Assembly (NCBI RefSeq): GCF_003672135.1
Contig: NC_039511.1
Location: forward strand, 7,466,464 to 7,530,463
From: Ooceraea biroi
Taxonomy: Eukaryota > Arthropoda > Insecta > Hymenoptera > Formicidae
Direction: 5' to 3'
DNA length: 64,000 bases
Of the stretch, positions 20,031 through 30,634 are shown in pieces. A program made the translations under genes and the position numbers. Positions within the stretch are counted from its first letter, which is position 1. The number at the start of each line of letters is the position of its first letter. The notes below the pieces were generated by a model. It did no database searches, was not told the origin of the DNA, and worked only from the letters and a program-made list of their open reading frames with translations.

Positions 20031-20225
20031 TATTACTATTAAATTTACGAAACTAATCGCGATATGTACTGTCAACTAGGTATTTTTGTCATAGTACAAA
20101 TGATTTTTGTCGCTTTTAGTAGCAGTTTATCCTGGTGAAAATTAAAGAAATATACAATTTCGAATATGTATCTTTTCGTACTATATTTTCAACCAATTTA
20201 AAAGTATTTATGACAACATCTATGA

Positions 20226-20342
20226 GTACGTTCCACTTGGCGCTCGTAACAATACGAGCGTTATTCTAGCTTTGTTCAATAATCAATAAGCAATAAAGAT
20301 AGAATGACGCTCGCGTCGTTGCGATCGTCAAGTGGAACGTAC
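20226..20342. mobile_element. Short foldback MITE
   Basis: Arms GTACGTTCCACTTGGCGCTCG and its near-complement (ending CAAGTGGAACGTAC) fold on each other around a short loop. The flanks CTATGAG and TTATGAG resemble an 8-bp hAT-type target duplication. Confidence 0.65.
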
Positions 20343-21789
20343 CTTATGAGAAATATCATGTATATGCCTGAAAGCAGGATAATATTACTAAAATAAATTA
20401 TTGCTTCAAAAAAATAATTCTCTACTAGTGTTTTCTAGCGCAATGACAATGCTGGTGATAGAAACTTGTTGTACTAGTTATATATTAGATGTACTATTAT
20501 ATATATTAGATGTATTGGTTTTACATCTAATATAAAAGAAAACTATCTAAATATGAGATAAAGAAAGAGTAATAAAAACTTATGCACGTTCTTAATATCA
20601 TAGTAAATATAATGTGATCACAATATTTATATTTCAAATAATTAAATGCATACCTTATTATTTCTTGATGTTTTTGAATGCATGTTTTTATTTGGTTTTC
20701 GTGTGTTATGTGTTGCAATTCTAATCCTAGCATGTCCAGTCTCGCAGCGGAATACCAAAAAAACATTGCAATCATAAAATCTACTGTGATACAAAATCCT
20801 GTTTGCAAAATGGCAAGTACTTGCGAAATGTAAAGAATACTTCTAACGTACAGAGAATCAGTGGGAAAAGGATACCATGCTTCCATTGGAAGATTTATTG
20901 GTAAGAAGAAAGGACCGCATGAAAAAGTAATTGCTGCTAAGATATAAGATATTCCAACAACAGCAGAAAAATTTGAGTAACGGTCTATATATTTCTGTAT
21001 GGTATGCTTTTCATGTAATTCAGAATATTTAAAAAAATCACTTATTTTTGCTAAAAGTTTCTGTACAAATATGTGAAATATGAAGTATTAATATAATTAT
21101 AATGGTTAAACTATATTGAGTTTGTTATTAAAAAATTATCTATACATATAAATATAATTATATTATTGCTTAATTCATATACAGGGTCCGGCAAAAGTAT
21201 GGAAACCCCTAAATTTTACGAAGACTATGCAGTTTAGAGAAAATTGCTTCAGACAAAAGTTGTATGGTTTCAAATAGCGCATTACACAGCAATATCAGTA
21301 TGACCTTGAAGAGTGTTGTCAAGGTCACATGAAGGTCATCTTCAATTTCTTACATGGAAATACCCATTTTTTATTGCATATTCTTGTAGCTTATCTCGAG
21401 AGCTTTCCAAAACACTATAATATAGCCTTTTTATAAAGTACTTTTCGAGTTATGGAGCTTGAAAGTTACGGTATCGCCGGCATCAGCATTATCTAAAAGT
21501 AATAATCAGGAGGAATTGAATTCCTTCCTGAGGGTCCAATAGAAGCTTCCAACGATCCAATTGCCCTATCTTCTCCTCCCCTTTCCCTCCCCCTCCCCCT
21601 GACTCTCTTATCGATACTCCCACGGGGTATAAAATGCAAACGCCATGGTGTAGAGTGTTATTTTCTCGCGCATAATCATTCAGATAGGGTGATAGCGTTC
21701 AGAGCAGAGCACTCTCCGCTTCTGCTGAGAACTTTTGTCTTCTTAGGTCGGAAATTGATAAATTAAATATTAATCGTTCGACTAAACAA

Positions 21790-23628
21790 ATGGCTAACGA
21801 ATTGTCGGAGCGTGAAAGAATCACTATCCTCATGATGCGCGGATGGGGTGATAACGAACGATCGTTAATTGAAGTAGTTCGATTATTTAATGAGACTTTT
21901 CCGAATCGTCAAATTAATAAATCCACTGTTTCGAAAACAATACAGCGTTTTCAAGAAACTGATAGTGTAAATAATCGCTCTAGATCAGGCAGGTCATTAT
22001 CTGCAAGTAATGAGAATAAACAACTTGATGTTCTGCAGAGTTTTATTGAAAATCCCCATATGTCTCTTAGTAGAGCAGCTCAAGTTCGCGACATTGCTCC
22101 CAGGTCCATCCACAGAATTATAAGAAAAAGTAAATTACATCCATACAAACTGCAGTATGTTCAAAAGTTGCAAGATGGAGATAATGAGCTTCGTTTGCGC
22201 TTCTGTGCAAGAATGATGGAGCTAATAGATGCCTCGCCCAACTTTCTTTATCAACTTGTTTTCACAGACGAGGCAACCTTTACGTTGACAGGAGAGGTTA
22301 ATAATCAAAATGTTCGCTTCTGGTCAGATGAAAATCCAAATTGGATGCGGGAAACTCACACGCAATACCCACAAAAAGTAAATGTATAATGTGGCATGAT
22401 AGATACGTATTTGATAGGGCCGTTTTTTTGGAGGGAAATCTTAATGCTCAAATGTACGAGGGATTACTTTTAGATCAAATAATTCCAGCCATACAAAATA
22501 TTTTTCCGAATAACTTCGACCAAATATGGTTTCAACATGATGGAGCTCCGCCTCATTTTAGTGCAGGACCACGTCGAAGTTTAATGAGGTTTCCCCACTG
22601 TTCGGGATCCGGACCACGGTTAAACCATTTTTGTAATTAGACTTCGATTAAAATTTCGTCGAGTTTTGCGTGGCAAATCGAGCACCAGATGTTTGTCGCG
22701 CGCTATCCCTATCTAACAATATTTGCGTTGTTCGCGATCGAAAATTGACCTCGTACGGGCGCGAACCCCGACGATCTCGCTCGCACAGCTTAAATCATCA
22801 CGTGCGATGGACAGAGACGAAAGAGATCGCTTGTTTGGTCGCGTATGCCGTCTCCACCGAAGGCGACAAACAAGAGACGTCGCTGTCGATCGCTCATCGA
22901 GAACAAAGCCAGAGAAGATTCAGCCTCGTTCGCTAACGAATCGTTGTCGCAGACAGTACTCATCTATTTCGCCCAAGTTCGGCCGCACGTTAAATCGTTC
23001 GAATTTCTCGAGATCGAGTTCGGAGTGCATCCGTGGAACAACGTCGCGTGTTCCACTGTAGAAGATACGCGCGTTCCCGATCTACGCTCGATATCTTCGA
23101 CGGACGATACATGCACGCAGATTCACGTTCTCTCGAGACAATCCGTAACTGACTTTTTGTTCATTTTTTGACTGTGTTACAATAAACTTGTTAAACGAAC
23201 ATTCCGCGGAATTAGTGAACTCCTGTCACACGCCCCAGTCCTTGCCGTGATCACCGAGTGGTCACTTTTCACGTCTCACGTTCTCTTCCGAACGGAATCA
23301 GCAGTCCATGCCGGAATCCGACCACGAGAGTTGGATCTCGCACACCCACGAAGGTGGATAGGAAGAAGAAGGAACCAAAATGAGGGAGGAGAAGATCTGG
23401 CCACCTCGGTCATCAGATCTAAGTCCTCTTGATTATTACTTTTGGAGTTACCTGAAGAGTAAGGTTTACGAAACAAAACCTCAAAGCATCCAAGAATTGA
23501 GGCAGCGGATAAGGGATGAAGCAGCTTTAATACCTGCTGAATATAATCGTAGAGCTATTTCTGCGTTCTATCAAAGATTGGCATACTGTCAGGAAGTCAA
23601 TGGAAGCCACTTTCAGAATGTACTCTAA
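21790..23628 (+). pseudogene. DD41D-type transposase interrupted by a solo LTR
   Basis: ATG 21790 begins MANELSERERITILMMRGW. The first catalytic aspartate is in FTDEATF. A stop and frame change occur at 22385-22400, then QHDGAPPHF holds the second aspartate. A 746-bp LTR separates this from SSDLSPLDYYFW, which holds the third. Without the LTR about 41 residues would lie between the last two. The end (HFQNVL) is intact. Confidence 0.88.
22599..23344 (+). repeat. Solo LTR inside the transposase gene
   Basis: It begins TGTTCGGGATCC and ends CGCACA, with a perfect 5-bp target duplication CCCAC on each side (22594-22598, 23345-23349). AATAAA near 23177 suggests plus orientation. Removing the LTR and one CCCAC restores a continuous transposase codon series at that point. 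Confidence 0.92.
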
Positions 23629-23629
23629 T

Positions 23630-24318
23630 AGCGCGTATACACGATGACACCTAGAGCGGACACTTATCTCTAGATTAGTGTCATTACCGTCCATACGTAT
23701 TGCAATTTTTGAGGATAGAGTAGTGTCATATACTTATGTCGGGTCTAGATATCGGTAAAAAGTATCGCGTCTGTCTACACTTCTCTACATTTCGGCTAGA
23801 TTGGGAGTCGATTTAAATCAGTCAATATGAAAGAACGTATGCTCGCTGCTGTGGTAGTCGCTTGCATCGTGATAAAAAGAAAACATAGAAGACGAAAAAG
23901 AAAATTATGGATCAAGGAGTGGGTGAAAAAAAGAGAGATGTTTTCTCCAGAATCAGTATTAAATTGTTGCGCGAGTTGTTCAATTGAAACTGTACGATTT
24001 GAATGATTTTTATAATTAGCCTGCGAGACGTCCCATAGGTGTTCTCAGCCCTTCCAAAAGGGAAATTAAAAGTTTTGTTTTTACTTTCGTCCAGTCAAAC
24101 TTCGACATTATCGCGACACTCGCTAAAAATTTCCGTCTGATTGGAAATACACTAGAGCGCCATGCAATACTCGTTTGGACGTGTCCATACGTGAGTTGCA
24201 GAAACAATTGAGACACTGCAATTTTCTTTAGCAACACGGTCTCAAGCGCTGTACACACGTCGACACTTAATGTATACACTCGATCTAGACACAAAAGTGT
24301 CGACGTGTGTACAGCGCA
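23630..24318 (+). mobile_element. Harbinger-like fragment
   Basis: Imperfect inverted ends (GCGCGTATACACGATGACAC and GTGTCGACGTGTGTACAGCGC) enclose a short frame from ATG 23827 to 24006. Its Arg/Lys-rich segment KRKHRRRKRKLWIKEW and following MFSPESVLN resemble the start of PIF/Harbinger transposases. The catalytic part is deleted. It sits just after the DD41D transposase stop. Confidence 0.55.
24246..24317. repeat. Perfect 23-bp inverted repeat with 26-nt loop
   Basis: GCGCTGTACACACGTCGACA at 24246 is exactly complementary to the sequence ending at 24317, with three further base pairs (CTT/AAG). It is the right end of the Harbinger-like fragment folded on an internal copy of itself. Confidence 0.8.
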
Positions 24319-24622
24319 TAAAACGATCAAACCCACGATACCGTAACTGTCAAGCTCCATAACTCGAAAAGTACTTCATGAAAAAAGGCTACATTATAGT
24401 GTTTTGGAAAGCTCTCGAGATAAGCTACAAGAATATTCAATAAAAAAATGGGGATTTCCATTTAAGAAATTGAAGATGACCTTCATGTGACCTTGACAAC
24501 ACTCTTCAAGGTCATACTGATATTGCTGTGTAATGCGCTATTTGAAACCATACAACTTTTGTCTGAAGCACTTTTCTCTAAAATGCATAGTCTTCGTAAA
24601 ATGTAGGAGTTTCCATACTTTT

Positions 24623-26290
24623 CACAGTGGTCCCAATTGTCAAAAACGTGGCCAAAAGTCGAAAACGTAATTTAATCTTTCTAAAAATCAGTACATAGGG
24701 GTTTTTGAGGTCGCTGATTTCGAATTTGATATTATTTTTTCAAAAAACAAAATGGCGGATCCAATATGGCGGACTTTAAAAAAATAATTCGATTTCAATA
24801 AAAATTGGTATTGGGGGGTTTCCGAGGTCGCTGATTTCGAATTTTAAATACATTAATGACAAAATAATTTCATTACTATTTTTTATTGAATATTTTTCAG
24901 TGACAATAAATGAACATTAATGTAAATACGGCTTACATATAATATTAGTATAAATACGGATTACAAATAACATTAATATTCTTCGTTAGAATGTTCAGAT
25001 TCGTCTTCACTACTTTGCAGTGGTGAAATGTACAAATTTGAATCCTCACAAGTGGGCGCTTTTAGCAATTCAATTGCCTTGGATTCTAATGATTTCATTC
25101 GTTTCGCCGGCAATTTCCCTAGGCTTAATATTAGCGGATCTAACGATATCAAAAGCGTCGAAAAAACATCTTCCATATTTTTAACGCGACTAGTTTTCCG
25201 CGCAAAGTCTTGTCGATACTTTTTTATGAATTTATTACATAACTCTTGGGCTTCTTCAGACATTTGCCCAATTGGCAAAAGTGATGTTTGAATTATTTTT
25301 GCGCTGTGAATCAACAATTTATGTACCGTAGTTGGCATATAAAACCACGGATATAAATGTACAAATAGACGGGCTGTTTCTAAGCAATATTCTTCATATT
25401 TAGGAACATCGATTATTGTCTTCGGTAATATTATCCTTGATAATATCAAAAATTTTCTTTCTTTTCAAGGACATTTGTTCCCTTTGTCTGGAATATTTTG
25501 TAAAAAAACATAAAAATTAATTAATTAACTATTTTGATTACAAGTAACGAATATTAGCAGCTGCATAATTAACATATCTGTTTTAACAAATTAAAAAATA
25601 TTTGAACAATAGGTAATACATATATTAATTGTTATTACATTATTGAAACATACTTATGAACCCGCGGTAAACAATTTAATGAATTTATTCATTTTGAATC
25701 AACCAAAAAGAAAGCATGCAATGCGCGCCTGAAAGCGAATTTATGCATCGCCGCAGAAAAAGTTAGATAAAACAAAATGGGGCAAGTGGGGGCAGCTATA
25801 TTTTTTAAATTATTAATGAAGAACGATTAAAAAAGACGGGAAAATTTGTTTGAGAGTGGGATCTCGTGGAACTTTTGACTTCTGTATATTCTAATTTTTG
25901 CGATTTAAACTGGAAACGATAATAAAACGATATTTTAAATGCTCCTATAATTTAATAACAATCAAATTTTATTGCATTTTATTTACATAGTTGAAATTTA
26001 CTTACTTTCAGTCGTTGACTCCATTTGACGAAATTAAAATAACTAAAAACACAAGGAAATGGAGCGCGATTGAAAATTACGTTTACTTGCGTTCGGAGCG
26101 AGCTCCCGATGTGACGCGCTCGACGCTCAGATTAAAATAGATTTCGAGAGCCAGGTATGTGCATATGACCCTCAAGAACGGTCGTTTCTAACGGTAAAGA
26201 TACCAACCTAACTATTTAGGACCTTAAAAGTCCCCAAATTGAAACTTCGATGGGGTTTTGGCCACGTTTTTGGCAATTGAGACCACTGTG
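24623..26290 (-). mobile_element. Transib element inserted in the DD41D right arm
   Basis: The ends are CACAGTGGTC(C/T)CAATTG and extend to CAAAAACGTGGCCAAAA in both arms. A perfect 5-bp target duplication CTTTT flanks it (24618-24622, 26291-26295). Length 1668 bp is shorter than an autonomous Transib, so it is internally deleted. CACAGTG is identical to the recombination-signal heptamer of V(D)J recombination, as expected for the superfamily from which RAG1 derives. Confidence 0.9.
24973..25449 (-). pseudogene. Transib (RAG1-like) transposase C-terminal part
   Basis: An open 158-residue frame contains YPWFYMPTTVHKLLIH and LPIGQMSEEAQELCNKFIKK, the C-terminal blocks of Transib transposases. 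The glutamate of SEEAQE corresponds by position to the catalytic glutamate near the C-terminus of RAG1-type cores. The two catalytic aspartates should lie upstream and are missing. The tail is acidic (SSEDESEHSNEEY). Confidence 0.8.
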
Positions 26291-27022
26291 CTTTTGCCGG
26301 ACCCTGTATATTAAATTTGCAGAAGTAATAAATTTAATTAGCATGACTTTTGAAAGCTTTTTATGAGAAAATATAATTTTCATATATAATCTTTATAACT
26401 TTCCTAATTTTATTGTTATAATGTATATTTTTACATACAGCTATAAAAATAAGAATTGATTACATTTTTCATAAAATAAAGGATTATTTTAATATATAAA
26501 AGTTACTTGCAAAACATTCATTATTTGTATTTTTATTATATATAAAAAGTTTTAATATTTAAGACAAGATAAACAAACCTGTAACCGCAATCGTTCTATT
26601 TTACATAATATTAAGTTAAACAACACTTCCATTAGAGCTGTCAATTCAGACAATGATTTCATCATTTGAATAATATCATTTCTAGAATACCAAGCACCAA
26701 GAATCAGTGGTGGTATTGAGCTCAATACATTCATGATTGACAGAAACCAACTAAGATCTCGAAAAAAAATTTCTCGTTTTGTGGCTGTGGGATCTGGCGG
26801 CCATGTACTTGTGAATGCTCCACAAATTTGAAGAACGCGAAGTACGTAATGGATTCTTATTCGAATTAGTACCATTCTTTCAGATCGATGAAAGTAATTT
26901 ATGAGAGAACTTGTAAAGATTTGAAGAAAATATTTTTTATTCTCTACGAAAAATATAACTACATATATACTTGAGCACAGAAGTAATGCAAACAAGACTT
27001 CAAATAGCACTGACCAGAGCAA

Positions 27023-27749
27023 ACTGATGCCACATTATTTAGTCTTTCGAAACATATGATTAAGAATAAGATAATTAATAACTGTTAAACATAGAAAGTA
27101 CACGGAAAAGACTAGCATTTGTGAACGTAGCTATTCATTTCTCTAAATGTCTATAGAATGCAATTGCAGCAATCAAGAATTATTGTTCTGTAATTATGTA
27201 CCTATCTCTTTATTAAATCTTTTACATAGATCATCACCAACGCTTTAGCGATGATATAGTAGATAGTAAACTGTACACCATACATGAACAGAAAATAGAG
27301 AACATAGAGTACAAAATTAGCTAAAACCTTTTCGCATTTTCTTAATATTTACTTTATTTCAAGTATATTCTCATGATGATATTAATTCATAATCATGATA
27401 AATTAATATTATAATCATGTTTGTAACAATGTTATTTTATCTTATTAATTGACACCGTTAAAATAATTTAGAAGATAATAGAAATATTAAGATTAAACGT
27501 GATCTTTCCGATTTCACTGACTTTGACATATGTTGTCAAGGACATAGCTACTAACTTGCAAAAAGTTTTACACTGTTTAAAATATTTTATTTTAGCCGCC
27601 ATTCATTGCTTATAAGGTCATTGCAAACGGTAAGCTCCTAATTTTAACATTTACAGAAATGTTGTAATTTCATTATTATATCAGACAAAATAATTCGATG
27701 CTTTTTCTGAAAAATTGAGCTTTTATTTGCAAAAAAAATAATAAATATA
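27023..27749. other. AT-rich region upstream of the receptor, nothing recognised
   Basis: The odorant-receptor promoter should lie at the left side of this stretch, but no element can be named. No coding frame or repeat is evident. Confidence 0.4.
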
Positions 27750-27905
27750 TCATTCAAAATATTCGTCATTATCTATTATTTTTCTCCATCTATCAGGCAG
27801 CTGGCAAATCCTTTCTCGAAAAAGATAGCGACTTTGAATCGATGAAATTATCGATGCATTTTTGGATTTCTTCCACACTTTTAAAATGTGTATCAACCAC
27901 AAACA
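27750..27905 (-). pseudogene. mariner transposase C-terminal fragment
   Basis: Minus-strand codons read VDTHFKSVEEIQKCIDNFID and end LPDRWRKIIDNDEYFE-stop, the usual end of a mariner transposase. A frame change separates the two parts. It is a different mariner from the one at 18762. Confidence 0.8.
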
Positions 27906-28287
27906 TCTATACTATAACCTAAACCGCTAACTCCCAGTGATTTTGTACATAAAATGTGTCCACGAAAACCACGTAATATAGTGGCGCATGCGTAACGTTG
28001 GTAGAAAAAGTAATATGGTGGATACATGTGGCCACGGTAACCTTGCGCTTGGTGAATAATATTCACGTGTTATTTTTATTATACACTTGATATTTCACGT
28101 ATTATTGTTTAATAATATATAAAATAGGAGAGGACTCCGTTTGCCTACATTCCCAATTGCCTACAGCTTCGTTTGCCTACAACATTTTGCCGACAGCTCC
28201 GATTGCTGACATTCCCGATTGCCTACAGAGCGATTGCCTACAAACGCTATTGCACACATGTAATAATTAAAAATACGAATGTACGTT

Positions 28288-28515
28288 TGCGCACATGACA
28301 TTATTGCGCACATACATATTCCACACATGACTTTATTGTACACATACATATTGCACACATGACTTTATTGCACACAAGAAATAAGAAAGTTGCATTATCA
28401 TTTTGTACACATGACTTCATTGCGCACATGCATATTGCGCACATACACATTGCACACATGGCTTTATTGCGCACGTACACATTGCACACATGACTTTATT
28501 GCATACATGAAATAA
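28288..28515. repeat. Tandem GCACACATGACTTTATT units (counterpart 31925-32155)
   Basis: About ten imperfect units of TTGCGCACATACATATTGCAC and GCACACATGACTTTATT alternate. The inverted counterpart in the right arm has fewer units, so the arms changed copy number independently. They create false Met/Cys-rich frames. Confidence 0.8.
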
Positions 28516-28570
28516 GGGATAATGTTCCGAAAACGACTTATCTCCGATTTCGATGAAACTTGGTACAAAC

Positions 28571-28810
28571 ATAGTATAACTAGTATGCACACTCTGTCAA
28601 TTGTTCCGTTTTGCGCCGATCCGTTCTGCGCATAGCCATGTTTTAGGTTTAATCAATGAGAGAATAGTTGTTTATGTGTAGTGTAAAATCAGTTCCTTGA
28701 ATGATTGATACACCGCTGCATGTTAAACCAAAAACATGGCGGAATACCACGTGATCAAGAACGCTCAGATCAAAGGCGCCGACCGAGAGTGTGCATACTA
28801 GTTATACTAT
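28571..28810. mobile_element. 240-bp MITE with 9-bp target duplication
   Basis: The inverted ends begin ATAGTATAACTAGTATGCAC, and GGTACAAAC flanks both sides (28562-28570, 28811-28819). The opposite arm of the host element has the same sequence with a single copy of this 9-mer and no insert, which proves the boundaries. A 9-bp duplication suggests a Mutator-type relative. Confidence 0.9.
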
Positions 28811-29008
28811 GGTACAAACCTTCCTTTTTGGTCAAAATGAAAGCCCTTAAAAGGATTTTGTGCGACTAATATGGAAAGATCATTTTTCACCATTAAATAT
28901 CAGAAAGAGTATACGAGGCGCCCTAAACGAGGTATGACAGGTTTCTATAAAAAATTGAATATTTCTATGCAAAGTAGGATGCTTTTATTTAGATTATGAG
29001 AAGATTAA

Positions 29009-29190
29009 GTTAAAAATAACCTAACCCAACCAAACCTCGATTTTTTATTTAAGGTCGCCCTTCGTCTTGCAAAGTACATGCGTGGATACCGTGTGTTCCG
29101 CCCCCCCCCCTACGGGGGGGCTCCACTACTGTTAAAAATAACCTAACCCAACCCAACCCCGATTTTTTATTTAAAATCGTCCTTGATTTT
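29009..29190. repeat. Direct repeat, 121-bp spacing
   Basis: TTAAAAATAACCTAACCCAAC followed by the block CGATTTTTTATTTAA occurs at about 29009 and 29130, with a C-rich/G-rich hairpin (CCCCCCCCCC, GGGGGGG) between them. It occurs only in the left arm region. Confidence 0.65.
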
Positions 29191-29265
29191 GTTCATCTTT
29201 TATTGTAAATAATTACCTTCCTTTCATATAATCTAACTCAATTCATAACTTCTTTCATACTCTCT

Positions 29266-29400
29266 AAATCTGAAGCAGTGAATAGTCACTGATCAACAGT
29301 GATTATTCACTGAACGCATCAGTCCTAAGTATGCCACTGATAATTAGTAAAACTCAACTGATAAATTAGTGAAACTTGGAATATACTGAATGAATCAGCG
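29266..29400. repeat. CACTGAT palindrome cluster (inverted counterpart 31590-31740)
   Basis: Repeated TCACTGAT and ATCAGTGA words, some forming perfect palindromes such as CACTGATGTATCAGTG near 31602, occur at mirrored positions. Both clusters are joined to CTCTCTAAATCTGA. They look like multimeric protein-binding sites near element ends. Confidence 0.6.
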
Positions 29401-29416
29401 GGAGTATTGATATCAT

Positions 29417-29640
29417 CATAGCAAATTTAGTTGTAAATATAGATAGCTAAAATTTTTTGCAGGGAGAGCTATAATTTTGCAATATAGCAAAGCCTTTTAT
29501 TAAAGTTTTCTGAACCTTTTGTTACTTATTGTTAGTAATAATTACAACAAGGTACTTTTGCTATTATTGCTAAATTATATAGCTCTCGCTGTAAAAGATC
29601 TTAGCTATTCATATTTACAACAAAATTTGCAGCTAATTCT
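29417..29640. repeat. Foldback repeat (TTGTAAATAT...GCTCTCGC)
   Basis: The left arm at 29420-29498 is the inverted relative of 29560-29637, around TTGTTGTAAATATAGATAGC-type sequence. A small non-autonomous insertion is likely. Confidence 0.55.
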
Positions 29641-29884
29641 CTTCTTTCCATATGTATTTTACTGATATTAATAATATATGATATAATAAATGAATTTTTT
29701 ATTGGTACATCAAAATTACAAAGCAGATTGAAAGCTGGTTAAAAATATTATATTTAGCGATAAATTATATATTAAAATATTATATTTAGTGAGAAATTAT
29801 ATATTAAATATATTACATATATTATATATTAAGAAATACATTATATAATATATCATAGCGATAAATATTATGATGTAATGAAAA

Positions 29885-30634
29885 TCATTCTTTTTCACTA
29901 TTGCTTGATTGTTCAATTTCCATGTTGCAAATGTTAATATGTAAGGAAGAAACAGTACTTGATGGTTTTACATTAATTTGATAAACAAAGCTTTCTATGA
30001 AATTATAAAAATTTAAAAGAGAAGGTGGATATAAAACATGGAGTACTTGATATAATTTAAATAAAAGATCAAATGCTGTAATTGAAGTTGCTTGATTCGG
30101 AATTCTAAAGAACCACCCATCACCTTGGACGAAGAAAATGTTTCTTTGTTGATCTCGAATGCACATAATGTACGGTTGCATGTTGCCATTTGTCTCAGTT
30201 CTTAAATTCTTCTCAGTGTAGGGAAGATTTGTACCTTCCTATAGAACAAAGATGTATAGTAATAATTTGTAATGTAATTCCTTTTATAATAGATACATGG
30301 GGACAAAAAGTTTAAAATCATACTGGCAAAATTGTTATGAGATGGGGGTTTGGTACTTCGGCATTGATTGTATTAATGTTCTTCTCATTATCTTTTTAAT
30401 TAATTCAGGTTCCAAATTATCATCACATCTGTATCTATGTCACCTACGTATGTGCCTCTTCAACGTATAGAAGTACATAAATCTTCGACAATATCCATCT
30501 TGGTCACATTCAAAACCATTATTTCCCTTTCCTCGATGAATTGTAAGTCCATGAGAAACTTGCAAATGCTTCACTAAACCATTCAACCCATTAGGGACAT
30601 TTTGATGACACATATAACAATTCACACGATCCAT
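29885..30634 (-). pseudogene. Zinc-finger protein of the 28127-32210 element, internally deleted
   Basis: Exon 1 (30444-30634, ATG 30634) encodes two C2H2-like fingers: CYMCHQNVPNGLNGLVKHLQ, and CDQDGYCRRF with KRHIRR. It ends at an AG/GTGACA donor. A second exon (29885-30238, acceptor CTATAG) encodes QPYIMCIRDQQRN, then AFDLLFKLYQVLHVLYP and an acidic tail. In uninterrupted relatives, as I recall them, several hundred residues lie between these blocks, so the central part is deleted. The protein may be the element's own replication or transposition factor; this is inference. Confidence 0.55.

Larger units (their letters stand above)
21182..26306 (+). mobile_element. DD41D-type Tc1-like element with three nested insertions
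   Basis: The outer ends are CAGGGTCCGGCAAAAG and its complement, with about 295 bp of inverted repeat and TA on both sides (21180-21181, 26307-26308). The right arm is split by the Transib at 24623-26290. Sitting in an odorant-receptor intron, it enlarges that intron more than tenfold. Confidence 0.92.
20654..26875 (-). pseudogene. Odorant receptor (7tm_6) gene, two exons left
   Basis: A seven-transmembrane insect odorant receptor, which would form a ligand-gated channel with the co-receptor in sensory neurons. Exon 1 (26579-26875, from ATG 26875) carries WPPDPTA, EIFFRDLSWFLSIMN and SLSELTALMEVLFNLILCK. Exon 2 (20654-21060) carries KYIDRYSNFSAVVGISYIL, PMEAWYPFPT and FMIAMFFWYSAARLDMLGLE. 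They join between codons (CAG then AAA) across donor GTTTGT and acceptor GTACAG. Exon 2 ends at a GTATGC donor after HQEIIR. The intron is about 390 bp of native sequence plus a 5.1-kb transposon stack. The exons for the C-terminal half, including the last membrane segments, are not found down to 18,000, so the gene is probably dead or only a remnant. Confidence 0.85.

Noticed and set aside
22670..23171. Several Arg/Ser-rich frames inside the LTR
   Set aside because: They lie within a solo LTR bounded by a 5-bp duplication; no protein family is recognisable.
28288..28515. Regular short repeats resembling a CRISPR array
   Set aside because: Units are imperfect, have no unique spacers, appear inverted at the other end of the same element, and the DNA is animal.
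29020..29150. CCTAACC words suggesting telomere repeats
   Set aside because: Only one or two units per copy, part of a dispersed direct repeat, not a tandem TTAGG array.
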